64,000 nt of DNA from Nitrospira sp. BO4 (GCA_030144965.1 JAMPUU010000024.1:62001-126000), one strand, 5' to 3'; positions 18,079 to 27,813 are shown, counted from the first letter of the stretch. Numbers and translations: made by a program. Notes: generated from the letters alone by a model not told the origin.

Positions 18079-19770
18079 TCACGGATGCGCGACCCCACGC
18101 CCGCCGGTCCGCACGGATAATGTACTCGCATCAGTCATAAGCCAGGCGACAGCCTCAGCCAGCGAAGGGGCTACCCAATCCGGGGAGAGCCCCGAGGCCT
18201 TCAGGCCATCTACTTCCTCTGGGGAAACCGCTCCGGTCGTCACCAAGATGCTCCTGACTCCAACCCGCTTCGCCAGTTCGATATCACGGGCGTGATCGCC
18301 GATCACGTACGATCGCTCGAGATCCACTCCATGCTCCCGCACCGCCTGATCGATCATCCCGCGGTTTGGCTTTCGACAACCACAACCATCGTCAGGATGG
18401 TGAGGACAATAATAAATGGCGTCGAGCGATACCCCTGCCACCTCAAGGAGTTGTACGAGCTTCATGTGAACAGCTTCAAGCTCGTTATGTGAGAAGAGTC
18501 CCCGTGCAATTCCCGATTGATTGGTCACAATAATTAGTTTGGCACCGGCCTGCTTCACACTCGCGAGGGCCTCAGGCACCCCTACAAACAACTCCAACTG
18601 ATCGGGCGACTTGATATAGCCGGGGTCCAGGTTAAGTGTTCCATCGCGATCGAGAAAAATGGTGACGCCGTCCAGGGGCGCGTGGCCTGTTCTCGGTCCA
18701 TTCCGACCTGTCACCCCTGTTCCTTGAAGTTGCATCAGTGCTGTTTCATAGACCCGGTCGACGGAAACGCGTGTCATGCATCGGTGATCGATCGGGCACT
18801 CCCTGAGCAAACAGGGTGCACAGTCTACCGCTTCTCGTATGACCGACCGTTCTTGCCCGTAGGGAGCAGTGGTGCGCCAATCCGTCGGGCCAAACACCGC
18901 CACAACCGGCACACCGCATGCGGAGGCAATATGCATCGGTCCCGTGTCGTTGGTAATCATCAGACGGCAGCGATTCACCACCGCCATGAGTTCACGAATG
19001 GTCGTCGAGCCGGACAAGACGACTGATCGCCCATCGATCCGCGCCGCGATGTCCCTTCCCAGCGATTCCTCTCCTTTCGCCCCGAGAATGACGACGGCGA
19101 CCTGCGCACCTTCGGCTTCTCGCAATTGCTCCGCAAGCCGTCGGGCGACCTCGGCAAATCGTTCAGGCAACCAACGCTTGGCGCTGCCGTAGGTCGATCC
19201 TGGATTGATACCGATGAGGAGATCCGACGAGTCGATCCCCTCCGAGGCGAGCCTCATACCGGTCATACGGTCTTCCTCAGCCGAAACGGGCAGTTTCGGC
19301 GGTGAGGCCTTAGCAGTCATTCCCAGTGGCCTCAGCAAGTTCAAGTAGTATTCGACTTGATGCGCCGGCGCACGACGATCAGGAACGGCAACCGGTTCGG
19401 TCAAAAAGAGGACCCTTCCGTCGGTTGCATAACCATATCGCCTCGGGATGCCGGCAAGCCACGCAATGAAGGCCGCCTCAAACGCGTTCTGAAACAGCAC
19501 CGCTAAATCGAAGTGATACCGTCGCAACGAACCGGCGAGAGTCCACTTTCCTCCAATCCCTGCATGGGCCCCCCTGTCGTCATACACAATCACCTGATTG
19601 AGCCCAGGATAGGCCATGAAGAGCTCTGCAATGGCGGGCTTGGCAAGCATCGCCAGGTTCGCTTGAGGAAACAGCGCTCGAAGCCCGCGGAGGGCCGGCT
19701 CACACATCACGGCATCACCGATCCAATTCGGAGCGCGCACCAAGACTTTTCGAGGCAGTTCTTTACGCAT
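18079..19770 (-). CDS. waaF-gmhB: Fusion of heptosyltransferase II (GT9) and D,D-heptose 1,7-bisphosphate phosphatase
   Basis: About 563 aa from ATG at 19770, which overlaps the lpxK stop region by 8 bp; an in-frame start at 19809 is less likely. Residues about 1-350 are a GT9 enzyme of WaaF type (VLVRAPNWIGDAVMCEPALR, GINPGSTYGSAKRW, MITNDTGPMHIASACGVPVV). From about residue 367 a HAD-family GmhB follows, with the catalytic FLDRDGTLN motif, VTNQSGIARG, a Cys/His zinc loop (CPHHPDDGCGCRKP) and GDHARDIELA. GmhB removes the 7-phosphate in ADP-heptose precursor synthesis. Having both in one chain links making the donor with using it. They are usually separate proteins. Confidence 0.9.
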   Translation of the reverse strand: MRKELPRKVLVRAPNWIGDAVMCEPALRGLRALFPQANLAMLAKPAIAELFMAYPGLNQVIVYDDRGAHAGIGGKWTLAGSLRRYHFDLAVLFQNAFEAAFIAWLAGIPRRYGYATDGRVLFLTEPVAVPDRRAPAHQVEYYLNLLRPLGMTAKASPPKLPVSAEEDRMTGMRLASEGIDSSDLLIGINPGSTYGSAKRWLPERFAEVARRLAEQLREAEGAQVAVVILGAKGEESLGRDIAARIDGRSVVLSGSTTIRELMAVVNRCRLMITNDTGPMHIASACGVPVVAVFGPTDWRTTAPYGQERSVIREAVDCAPCLLRECPIDHRCMTRVSVDRVYETALMQLQGTGVTGRNGPRTGHAPLDGVTIFLDRDGTLNLDPGYIKSPDQLELFVGVPEALASVKQAGAKLIIVTNQSGIARGLFSHNELEAVHMKLVQLLEVAGVSLDAIYYCPHHPDDGCGCRKPNRGMIDQAVREHGVDLERSYVIGDHARDIELAKRVGVRSILVTTGAVSPEEVDGLKASGLSPDWVAPSLAEAVAWLMTDASTLSVRTGGRGVAHP

Positions 19771-20854
19771 ACGTTCCCAACGGTGGGCCCCCATCCGATG
19801 ATGGCCCATCGATCAACTGGAAGAGTCGCTCTTCCCCACGTACGATCTCCGTCCCAAGACGAAGCATCCACCAGGGGTCGTCGGTTGTGAGTAAGGCAGA
19901 GAGTTTTCCGCCGTCTTTTTCGGTCGTCAGGACGATATCGCTCCCGCTGGCTTGCACGGTGGCGCGGATGCGCTCGATATCAGATGGGCTGTAGCCGTGA
20001 TGATCTTCAAATGCCGTTTCACCCAGAATCTCAATTCCGATGGATTCGGCTGATCGGCGAAACGATTGGCTGTTCCCGATCCCGCTCACCAACCAGGCTT
20101 TTTTCCCGTGGCCCCAATCAATCACGTGCTCTTCTCCCGAAATCATCGGCACGAAGGACTCCGGTCGAAACACAACTTCCATGACATCTTCGGGGCGACA
20201 TGCAACCGTTCGCAATCGGCTGCGGATCGCTTCCACATCCGCCGAAGAATCGGCTCGCGTGATCACCACTGCGCTCGCCCGATCCAATTCGTTCAGTGGT
20301 TCTCGTAGCCGTCCTGCCGGGAGCAGCGCATCAAGCCCTCCAACATCGGTGGCATCCAGCAACACCAGATCCACATCGCGATGGAGCGCCCGATGTTGAA
20401 AGCCATCGTCAAGGACGATGCAATCGACGGGATGCTGCTCCAACACCCACCGACCGAGCGCAACGCGATCCTTCCCCACTGCGACGACGGCCTGCGGGCA
20501 ACGCTGCGCCATGAGAAACGGCTCATCCCCCGACTCCGATGGGCCGGCTACAATTCGGGATCCATCGGACACCAGAAGATATGGCGCGGTGCTCGTCCGT
20601 TTGTACCCACGGCTCAGGATGGCGACCCGCTGCCCATGGGCCAGCAACCGCTGTACAAGAAGAATGACAAGGGGAGTTTTCCCCGTTCCCCCGACCGTCA
20701 GGTTTCCTACGCTCACCACACGACAGGGTAACCGTGTGGTCGCGATCCAGCCTCGCCGATAACACCACAGCCGAAATCGAATGGCGAGGCCGTACAACCA
20801 AGCAACCCAGTGAAGCCCTTTCCGAGCCGGCTGTCCAGGATGCAAGAATGCCAT
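19763..20854 (-). CDS. lpxK: Tetraacyldisaccharide 4'-kinase
   Basis: 363 aa. LpxK phosphorylates the 4' position of the lipid A disaccharide at the inner membrane. The P-loop region VSVGNLTVGGTGKTPLVILL lies at about residues 48-67, preceded by an N-terminal hydrophobic helix that contacts the membrane. VILDDGFQHRALHRDVDLV and LVVITRAD-like segments (VVITRADSS) are present, as is the late TTEKD motif. It lies 1 bp after waaA and overlaps the fusion gene downstream, in an LPS operon. Confidence 0.93.
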   Translation of the reverse strand: MAFLHPGQPARKGLHWVAWLYGLAIRFRLWCYRRGWIATTRLPCRVVSVGNLTVGGTGKTPLVILLVQRLLAHGQRVAILSRGYKRTSTAPYLLVSDGSRIVAGPSESGDEPFLMAQRCPQAVVAVGKDRVALGRWVLEQHPVDCIVLDDGFQHRALHRDVDLVLLDATDVGGLDALLPAGRLREPLNELDRASAVVITRADSSADVEAIRSRLRTVACRPEDVMEVVFRPESFVPMISGEEHVIDWGHGKKAWLVSGIGNSQSFRRSAESIGIEILGETAFEDHHGYSPSDIERIRATVQASGSDIVLTTEKDGGKLSALLTTDDPWWMLRLGTEIVRGEERLFQLIDGPSSDGGPPLGTYA

Positions 20855-20855
20855 A

Positions 20856-22205
20856 TCAGCGTTTGGCCATAAGAGGTCCAGACCCTGTTGTCACACACCG
20901 GTTGGAGTACGATGGCGCCGCACGGAGACAGGTTTCAATAAACTCCAGACTCCGCATCAGCGCACCTTGGTTGTCCAACACGGCTCGCTTCGCTGCCTGC
21001 CCCGCCCGATGCCGAGCGTCAGGCTGTCCCAGCCATTCCTCAAGGGAGGTGACCAGATCCTCCTTTCCCATAATTCGGCGCCCTCCGCCAGCCTCATGCA
21101 AGAGCGTGGCGACTTCGGCACAATGATCCGTATGTGGTCCAAACATCACCGGGGTGCCCCACACAGCCGGCTCTAGCAAGTTGTGTCCACCCACGGGAAC
21201 CAGAGTCCCGCCGACGAACGCCACGACGGCTTCTCGATAGGCGCGAGACAGCTCTCCCCGCGTATCCAAAATGACCACACGCGGGCCGGATTGTTTCTCT
21301 CGAATCTGACTCTTGCGCTGAACCGCGAATCCGGCGTCTCGAAGCATCGCTTCGACTCGGTCCGCTCGCTCGATGTGGCGGGGCGCCAACATCAAGACGG
21401 TTGAGGGATGGATGTTTGCGATGTGTCCATAGGCCGAGACCAACAGTTCCTCTTCTCCCGGGTGCGTGCTGCCGGCCAGAATCAATTGTTCGTGCTCATC
21501 GATTCCGAAGCTCCGGCGGAAGACCTCGTCCGAGCGAACATCCGGCAGAGGCTGATCGAACTTGATATTGCCGGTGACGTGAACACGCATCGGATCGGCT
21601 CCCAACGCAACAATGCGGTCGGCATCCCGATCGGATTGCATCAAGCAGAGCGTCAGCGTCCGAAGCACAGATCGATAGAAGGAGCGAATCACGGGCAGGT
21701 CCTGACGGCCGAATGAGCGGGACGACAGACGCCCATTCACCAAAACAGACGGCACAGCCTGATCACGTAACGTCCACAGTAAATTCGGCCATATTTCGGT
21801 CTCGACGAATACGTAAAGCACTGGTTGCATGCGGCGCACCATGCCGGCCACCGCCCAGGGAAAATCGAGCGGCGCATACCGATGCTCGGCGATACCCGCC
21901 AATCGTTGCTCGACTGCCTCACGTCCGGTCTCGGTCACCGTCGTCACGATATAACGAAACTCAGGATGGCGTTCGTGCAGGGCCTTCACAAGCGGCGCGG
22001 CCGCCACCACTTCGCCGAGCGACACGGCATGCACCCAAATCAGCGGCTGAGACGCTCCGGAACCGTCAGAAGGGTGCTGCCAACCCATGCGTTGGAGAAA
22101 TCCAGGCCGGCAGCGTGGTTTCGCCACAAGCACACCGATGATCACGGGTGCAGCGAGGAGGAGAAGACAATTATAGAGGAATCGCCACATGAAAAACTCG
22201 TTCAC
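20856..22205 (-). CDS. waaA: 3-deoxy-D-manno-octulosonic acid (Kdo) transferase
   Basis: 449 aa. The N-terminus (WRFLYNCLLLLAAPVIIGVL) is a membrane anchor, as in other WaaA proteins. Motifs of the family: IWVHAVSLGEVVAAAPLVKA, YVFVETEIWPNLLW, LVNGRLSSRSF, LILAGSTHPGEEE and VPVGGHNLLEPAVWGTPVMF. It adds one or more Kdo residues to lipid IVA on the cytoplasmic side. It starts 9 bp after the end of the acyltransferase frame. The slight excess length over the E. coli enzyme lies in the C-terminal tail. Confidence 0.94.
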   Translation of the reverse strand: MNEFFMWRFLYNCLLLLAAPVIIGVLVAKPRCRPGFLQRMGWQHPSDGSGASQPLIWVHAVSLGEVVAAAPLVKALHERHPEFRYIVTTVTETGREAVEQRLAGIAEHRYAPLDFPWAVAGMVRRMQPVLYVFVETEIWPNLLWTLRDQAVPSVLVNGRLSSRSFGRQDLPVIRSFYRSVLRTLTLCLMQSDRDADRIVALGADPMRVHVTGNIKFDQPLPDVRSDEVFRRSFGIDEHEQLILAGSTHPGEEELLVSAYGHIANIHPSTVLMLAPRHIERADRVEAMLRDAGFAVQRKSQIREKQSGPRVVILDTRGELSRAYREAVVAFVGGTLVPVGGHNLLEPAVWGTPVMFGPHTDHCAEVATLLHEAGGGRRIMGKEDLVTSLEEWLGQPDARHRAGQAAKRAVLDNQGALMRSLEFIETCLRAAPSYSNRCVTTGSGPLMAKR

Positions 22206-22214
22206 CGCCGATCG

Positions 22215-22948
22215 CTATGCATCAGCCTTGGGAGTATTCGGGTTACCGGTTTCAGCGTCGCATCGGATAGCCGGCGAGCGACGAATGACAGCTTGCTCGG
22301 CCTGATCCGTCAAGCGATTGAGGACCGTCTCGAGCTCCAGGCGAGTCGCTTCAAGTGAGGCCTCATCGGCTTCGCGCGAGACCCAGAGCGGACTTCCGTA
22401 GAGAAACAGGCCTCTGGAGAACGGATATGGGACCATGTAACGATCCCAGCTCGCAAAGAGTTTTTTTTTGAACAGGCAAAGGCCAGCGGCACGATCGGAA
22501 GACCCGTCGCCTTGGCCAAATGAATCACGCCGAGCTTTGCGACATGACGCGGCCCCTTGGGGCCATCGGGCGTCACCACCACATCTCGGCCGGACCGTCC
22601 CAGCTTGATCAGAGCTTTGAGCGCGCCAACCCCTCCACGCGTACTCGATCCCCGAACCGCCTCATGGCCGAATCGGGCGATGATCCGCGCGATGATTTCT
22701 CCGTCGCCATGCCGGCTGATCAAGACATGAGAACCTGTCCCTCGATAGCCGATCGGGATCATCAACTGCTGGGCATGCCAGAAAGCCAGAATGATGTGCC
22801 GCCCGTCCTGATACAACGCATCGACCGCTTCGTGACCGCGGGTCTCAAAGCGCATCGAACGCGCTACACCACGGATAGCCGCGGCTCCAACCGGAGGTAG
22901 AAGCGAACACTTCAACCAGCGTTCGCAAGATTTGATAAGCTCAGACAC
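22215..22948 (-). pseudogene. Lysophospholipid acyltransferase family protein (DUF374-like), frameshifted at an A9 run
   Basis: Frame 1 starts ATG at 22948 and encodes about 160 residues of a DUF374/LpxL-like acyltransferase: HIILAFWHAQQLMIP (the HX4-like element), SRHGDGEIIARI, STRGGVGALKALI and VVTPDGPKGPRH. After FACSKK at a run of nine A residues (22461-22469) the frame goes wrong. A different frame carries the expected ending, RYMVPYPFSRGLFLYG to a stop at 22215, which lies 9 bp before waaA. Adding one A restores a full protein of about 244 aa. It could be a real frameshift, transcriptional slippage at A9, or a sequencing error. Expected role: acyl transfer during lipid A or lipid maturation, between msbA and waaA. 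Confidence 0.8.
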
Positions 22949-24686
22949 TCGTCACATCCTGAAATTGCATGGCATGCAGCCGGCGATACACGCCTCCCTG
23001 TTGCAGCAGTGTCTCATGAGAACCCATTTCAACAATAGTCCCTCGATCCAAGACGACAATACGATCCGCGTTTTGAATGGTGGAGAGCCGATGGGCGATC
23101 ACGAGCGTCGTCCGATTCTTCATCAAATTGGCCAAGGCCAACTGCACGATCCGTTCGGACTCGGTGTCGAGGGCCGAGGTTGCTTCATCCAGGATCATCA
23201 CAGGCGGATCCCGAAGAATAGCCCTGGCGATAGCAAGACGCTGCCGCTCGCCGCCCGATAGCTTGACCCCCCGCTCTCCAATAATCGTATCGTACCCTTC
23301 CGGCGACCGGAGAATAAAGTCATGTGCATAGGCCAGCGTGGCCGCCTGCTCAACCTCGGCCTGGCTGGCGTCCGTCCGTCCGAATGCGATATTGTTTCGA
23401 ATCGTATCGTCAAACAAGATGGTTTCTTGCGACACAATCCCGATATGGGCACGCAGCGATTTCAACTCATAGGAGCTCAGAGGAACACCGTCCAGGAGAA
23501 TGCGCCCCGCAGTCGGTTCATAGAAGCGAGGCAGTAAACTGACCAATGTCGTTTTTCCGCTCCCGCTGCTTCCAACCAGCGCCACCACTTCACCGACCCG
23601 AATCGAAAGATCGATATCCGCCAGCGCCTGGATCGTGTGGTTCTCATAACGCAATGAGACATTCTGAAATTCGATGGAGTCCTTGATCCTGGTCAAGGGT
23701 AACGTCCCGTGATCATGGGAATGTTCAGTGTCAAGGTCCAGCACGTCGAAGACGCGTTCCGCGGCTGCCAGCGCCTGTTGAATGAGATTATTGGACCCCG
23801 ACAATTTTTTGATCGGGGTGTAGGCCATGAACATTGCCGCCATGAACGAGAAAAAGGCGCCGGGGGTCATCGATCCGTTGATGACCAAATAGCCTCCGTA
23901 CCAAATAATGGTCGCGACGCCGATCACTCCGATGACCTCCATCTGAGAGTGGCCGATCGACCAGACTTGATTGCTCTTGAGAGTCGTCGAGAGCACTTTA
24001 CGGTTTCGTTCCGCAAATCGCTCAGCCTCCGCGTCTTCCCGCCCGAATGCTTTCACCATTCGGATGCCAGACAGCGTTTCTTGCAGGGTTGAGGACATAT
24101 CGCCCAGTTGCTCCTGTCCACTGGTCGCCAATCGCTTCAATCGCCGGCCGACCCGCACCATGGTCAGCGCCGAGAGCGGAATCACAATCAGAGAGAGTCC
24201 GGCCAACTTCCAATTCTGATAGAGAATGACACCGATCATGGCAAGAAAGGTAAGGCCGTTCTGAAAAATATCCTTCACGACGCTCGAGGCGGCGTTGGCC
24301 ATCATCCCCACATCGTTCACGACCCGAGAAACCAAGCGGCCCGACGTGTTGGCGTCGTGAAACCCGACCGACATCCGCATGAGCTGTTGAAACAATTCCT
24401 GTCGGATGTCCGCCACGACGCGATTGCCGACATACGCCATTAAATATCCCACACCATAACTGAATACGGCCTTGAGCGTCGCGATTCCGAAAAGGGCCAA
24501 CGGCAGCACCATCAACATCTGCTCGTTTTTCTCGATAAAAATGTCGTCGAGAACAGGGCGTGCCAGCCACGCGTAGGCTCCGCTCAATACCGCCACCAGC
24601 GCGGAGCAGGCGAAGGCCGCCAGAAACCGCACCCGGTACGGTTTCACATAGCGCATGAGCCGCTTGAATCGCGCTAGGCCTGACAT
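22941..24686 (-). CDS. msbA: Lipid A export ABC transporter (half transporter)
   Basis: 581 aa, typical MsbA length. Residues about 1-320 hold six transmembrane segments. Residues about 330-581 are the ATPase: Walker A ALVGSSGSGKTTLVSLL, signature LSGGERQRLAIARA, Walker B VMILDEATSALDTESE and the H-loop VIAHRLSTI. It flips lipid A-core from the inner to the outer leaflet of the inner membrane as a homodimer. It overlaps the acyltransferase frame by 8 bp and follows lpxB with a 13-bp overlap, so transcription and translation are probably coupled. Confidence 0.94.
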   Translation of the reverse strand: MSGLARFKRLMRYVKPYRVRFLAAFACSALVAVLSGAYAWLARPVLDDIFIEKNEQMLMVLPLALFGIATLKAVFSYGVGYLMAYVGNRVVADIRQELFQQLMRMSVGFHDANTSGRLVSRVVNDVGMMANAASSVVKDIFQNGLTFLAMIGVILYQNWKLAGLSLIVIPLSALTMVRVGRRLKRLATSGQEQLGDMSSTLQETLSGIRMVKAFGREDAEAERFAERNRKVLSTTLKSNQVWSIGHSQMEVIGVIGVATIIWYGGYLVINGSMTPGAFFSFMAAMFMAYTPIKKLSGSNNLIQQALAAAERVFDVLDLDTEHSHDHGTLPLTRIKDSIEFQNVSLRYENHTIQALADIDLSIRVGEVVALVGSSGSGKTTLVSLLPRFYEPTAGRILLDGVPLSSYELKSLRAHIGIVSQETILFDDTIRNNIAFGRTDASQAEVEQAATLAYAHDFILRSPEGYDTIIGERGVKLSGGERQRLAIARAILRDPPVMILDEATSALDTESERIVQLALANLMKNRTTLVIAHRLSTIQNADRIVVLDRGTIVEMGSHETLLQQGGVYRRLHAMQFQDVTSV

Positions 24687-25816
24687 GCTGCCAATACCAT
24701 CTCTGCCGCTCGAGTTGACGCGCCCGGCTCTCCAAGGGCAGCTCGCACCGTTGCCAAATCCCGTTTCATTTCATCGTACGCTGATCGATCTTCCAAGATC
24801 CGAAGGGCCTCTTCGTACAATCGTTGTCCCGTCGCCGCCGATAGGATCAATTCCGGCACAACGGTCCGACCCGCCACGAGATTCACCAGCCCGATCCACT
24901 TGACTCGAATCAAGAACCTGTGCACCAAAGTCGCAGCCCAAAAGGTCAGGGCCTTGGTCCGATAGAATAACACCATGGGAGTTCCCACCACCGCCGCTTG
25001 CAGGGTCGCCGTACCCGAGGCGACCAGCACCAAATCCGAAACAGCCATCACTTCATTGGCCTGTTCCTTCACCACGGTGATGGAAACCGTGCTCTGTGCC
25101 AAGAGAGGCTGCAACAGATTATCGTGAATGGTCGAGGCCTGTGCCAACAAAAACTCGGTTTCAGGTTCGCGCCTTGCCAATTTCTCCGCTGCCTCGATGA
25201 GGATCGGCAACAACACCTGTACTTCGTGCGCCCGGCTCCCCGGCAACAAGGCAATGACACGGCGGGCTGGGGAAAGGCCGAAACTGATCCGAAGCGCCTT
25301 CCGATCGTAGTGGCCGGCGACGGCGTCCAATATGGGGTGGCCCACAAACGTACACCGCACACCCGCTTCGTCGTAAATCGGCTTCTCAAAGGGAAGGATC
25401 ACCAGGACGTGATCGACCCGCTGCTTGATCCAATGAATCCGCCAAGGAGCCCAAGCCCAGATCTGCGGCGCAATATAATAGACCACACGCAAGCCGGCCG
25501 CCTTGGCAAAATACGCAAAGCGGAGGTTCAGTCCCGGGTGATCGATAAACACCACGGTATCCCACTGTTTGGAGCGGAAGAGCCGCCGCATCATCAAAAA
25601 CCGCCGTATGATCGACACGAACGCCAACGGGCCCACCATACCGATGACGTCGAATTGCCCCATCTCCTGCACCAATTGCACACCGGCCGCCTCCATCGCG
25701 CGGCCTCCGATCCCGGCCAACGACACATGGGGGTCACATGCTTTCAAGGCTCTAGCAAGGTTGGCCCCATGGAGGTCCCCGGAAGCTTCACCCGTCACGA
25801 TCAGGATACGCGCCAT
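24674..25816 (-). CDS. lpxB: Lipid-A-disaccharide synthase
   Basis: 380 aa. LpxB condenses UDP-diacylglucosamine with lipid X to give the lipid A disaccharide. Family motifs: ILIVTGEASGDLHGANLARA at the N-terminus, SLAGIGGRAMEAAGVQ, FIDHPGLNLRFAYFAKAAGL, YYIAPQIWAWAPWR, ALLPGSRAHEVQVLLPIL and LVASGTATLQAAVVGTPMV. It starts ATG at 25816 and is followed directly by msbA. An 83-bp gap separates it from the oxidoreductase gene upstream. Confidence 0.95.
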   Translation of the reverse strand: MARILIVTGEASGDLHGANLARALKACDPHVSLAGIGGRAMEAAGVQLVQEMGQFDVIGMVGPLAFVSIIRRFLMMRRLFRSKQWDTVVFIDHPGLNLRFAYFAKAAGLRVVYYIAPQIWAWAPWRIHWIKQRVDHVLVILPFEKPIYDEAGVRCTFVGHPILDAVAGHYDRKALRISFGLSPARRVIALLPGSRAHEVQVLLPILIEAAEKLARREPETEFLLAQASTIHDNLLQPLLAQSTVSITVVKEQANEVMAVSDLVLVASGTATLQAAVVGTPMVLFYRTKALTFWAATLVHRFLIRVKWIGLVNLVAGRTVVPELILSAATGQRLYEEALRILEDRSAYDEMKRDLATVRAALGEPGASTRAAEMVLAACQA

Positions 25817-25899
25817 GTTGCTCTACAATGCCACAGATGGTAATGGCGATTCGAGAAGTGCCGGCACCTCCCCTGTGCAATCGCGCCACAAGAGCATGC

Positions 25900-26847
25900 C
25901 TACGCATTCCGCCGCACATCCGCGCTTATTGCGGATAGCACGTGATGGGCGAGCTTCAGAGCGGCCGCTCCGTCTTCACCCGAAACGACCGGACGAGATT
26001 TCTCGCGAATCGCCCGGAGGAACGATTCAAGCTGCAATTTCAGAGGCTCATCATCGCCGGCATGAATCTCTTCAACCGTCATGATCGGTTTCCGGCCGGG
26101 CTCAGTCGAGCGGCGTCCGATCGCCCCCCGGCGGGACTGGAAATCGATTGATAGGGAACTGTCGGGCTGGAAGACCCGCCATTGTCGCATCGCCTTCGGT
26201 GAGGTTCGACTGGCAGTCAAATTGGCAATACACCCGTTTCCAAACTGGATCCGCGCGTTGGCCACGTCGCACGTCGAAGAAAGCACCGATATCCCGGCGG
26301 CCCGCACGTCTTCTATCGGGCCCGGATTGCAGGACAGCACCAGGTCCAGATCATGAATCATCAAATCCAGGACGACGTCGACATCGGTGCCTCGCTCACT
26401 ATAGGTTCCCAGGCGATGACACTCGAACAGCACCGGCCGCCGAATGAGCGGCCGCATCATCTGCATGATCGGGTTAAACCGCTCGCTGTGCCCTACCTGC
26501 AGCGTACATCCATTGCGCTCTGCCAATTCCAGAAGCTCCTCAGCTTCGCTGGGCAGCACAGCGAGCGGCTTCTCCACCAGGACATGTTTCCCGACCTCGA
26601 GACAGGCTTTGGCAAGGGGATAGTGACCCGATGTGGGCACGGCGATGCTGACAACATCGACCTGCCTCAAGAGATCGGGCAGGGCATCGAATACCTGTGC
26701 GCCGTATTTCTCGGCGATGACGGACGCCCGCCCGTGGTGTTGATCAGTCACACCGACCAGTGTCGAGTCCGGCAACGAGGCATACAGGCGCGCATGGTGT
26801 TGCCCGAGATGGCCGACCCCGATCACACCGGCACGAAGCTTGACCAT
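25900..26847 (-). CDS. Gfo/Idh/MocA family oxidoreductase
   Basis: About 315 aa from the ATG at 26847 (MVKLRAGVIGVGHLGQHHAR); an in-frame ATG at 26865 is less likely. The Rossmann NAD(P)-binding region is at the N-terminus, followed by VSIAVPTSGHYPLAKACLEV and the family EKPLA motif in VLVEKPLAV, whose Lys is catalytic. The C-terminal alpha/beta domain contains MIHDLDLVLS with the family His/Asp. It sits between lpxI and lpxB, a place where Nitrospira-like genomes carry such a gene. It may oxidise a UDP-sugar for lipid A modification (compare GnnA, which makes the 3-keto sugar for GlcN3N), but no aminotransferase partner is seen in the window. Confidence 0.82.
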   Translation of the reverse strand: MVKLRAGVIGVGHLGQHHARLYASLPDSTLVGVTDQHHGRASVIAEKYGAQVFDALPDLLRQVDVVSIAVPTSGHYPLAKACLEVGKHVLVEKPLAVLPSEAEELLELAERNGCTLQVGHSERFNPIMQMMRPLIRRPVLFECHRLGTYSERGTDVDVVLDLMIHDLDLVLSCNPGPIEDVRAAGISVLSSTCDVANARIQFGNGCIANLTASRTSPKAMRQWRVFQPDSSLSIDFQSRRGAIGRRSTEPGRKPIMTVEEIHAGDDEPLKLQLESFLRAIREKSRPVVSGEDGAAALKLAHHVLSAISADVRRNA

Positions 26848-26946
26848 ACACCTGTTTGGTAACACCGTGGAGAGTCTTGCAATCCAACCACGGATTGCAC
26901 TTGTGAGATCGATCGACCGATCAATCGACCGTCGGATTCGTTCGAA

Positions 26947-27813
26947 TCAGCCGTTCACTGCCGTCGTCCCGCTCGACTCCTCTTCGCGAGCGACCCCCAC
27001 CACGGCGATTCCGGCTTCCTCTGCCTCGCGAAGGAGCACGTCCCGATCCAGTATCACAGACCGACCCGCTTCAACGGCAAGCACTGAGGCCTTGGCGGAG
27101 CGCATGACCTCAATGGTTCGAGGCCCGACGGCAGGCAGATCAAACCGAAGATCCTGCTGCGGCTTGCACCGCTTCACGACGACTGCACCGTCCTTCGCCA
27201 ACTCTCCTCCGCGCTTGATCGCCTCATCGGTTCCTTCGACCGCCTCGACTGCGACAACCACCCGATCCTTGACCACCACACATTGGCCGATGTCCAGACG
27301 CCCGGTTTCCTTGGCCACCTCCCAACCATAACGGATGTCGACCCACTCTTTCTTGGTCGGTTGGCGAGATGTTAAGGTCCCTTCCTGGACCAAAATCCCC
27401 TCGAGACCGAATGTCGACTCGCAAATCGTGATGCCATCTTTTTCGAGTTCTGCGGCGAGTGCCCGCAGGATATCATCGTCCTTCCAAAGCACCAATCGAG
27501 TGGCCAAGGCCAACACCCGAAAATCAGGCCGCGCTTTGCTATAGATGTGGGTTTTCTTGATTCCCCCCAGCATTACCACTTTCTGAACACCGTCGGTCTT
27601 GAAGGCGTTGATCAACTTGTTGAGCTGGCCGATCTTGACCCAATGAATACGATCGACATGCTGCTCGAGCTCGGGCTCGGTTTCGCCTTCGTGAGCCACC
27701 GCATAGACTTGAAGGCCCATCTTGCGGGCATTATCTGCGAATATGATCGGGAATCGGCCATTCCCGGCGATCACCCCGATTCGCCCGTCTGGTATGGACA
27801 CTGCCTCGGTCAT
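26947..27813 (-). CDS. lpxI: UDP-2,3-diacylglucosamine pyrophosphatase, LpxI type
   Basis: 288 aa. LpxI hydrolyses UDP-2,3-diacylglucosamine to lipid X in organisms without LpxH. Family features are visible: IGVIAGNGRFPIIFADNAR at the N-terminus, IHWVKIGQLNKLINAFK, VVMLGGIKKTHI and a C-terminal domain with FDLPAVGPRTIEVMRSA and a Lys/Glu/Asp-rich active-site region. Its stop overlaps the start region of the next gene upstream by 4 bp (lpxA end 27810). LpxH-type phosphatases have a metallophosphoesterase fold and look entirely different, so the assignment to LpxI is firm. Confidence 0.92.
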   Translation of the reverse strand: MTEAVSIPDGRIGVIAGNGRFPIIFADNARKMGLQVYAVAHEGETEPELEQHVDRIHWVKIGQLNKLINAFKTDGVQKVVMLGGIKKTHIYSKARPDFRVLALATRLVLWKDDDILRALAAELEKDGITICESTFGLEGILVQEGTLTSRQPTKKEWVDIRYGWEVAKETGRLDIGQCVVVKDRVVVAVEAVEGTDEAIKRGGELAKDGAVVVKRCKPQQDLRFDLPAVGPRTIEVMRSAKASVLAVEAGRSVILDRDVLLREAEEAGIAVVGVAREEESSGTTAVNG

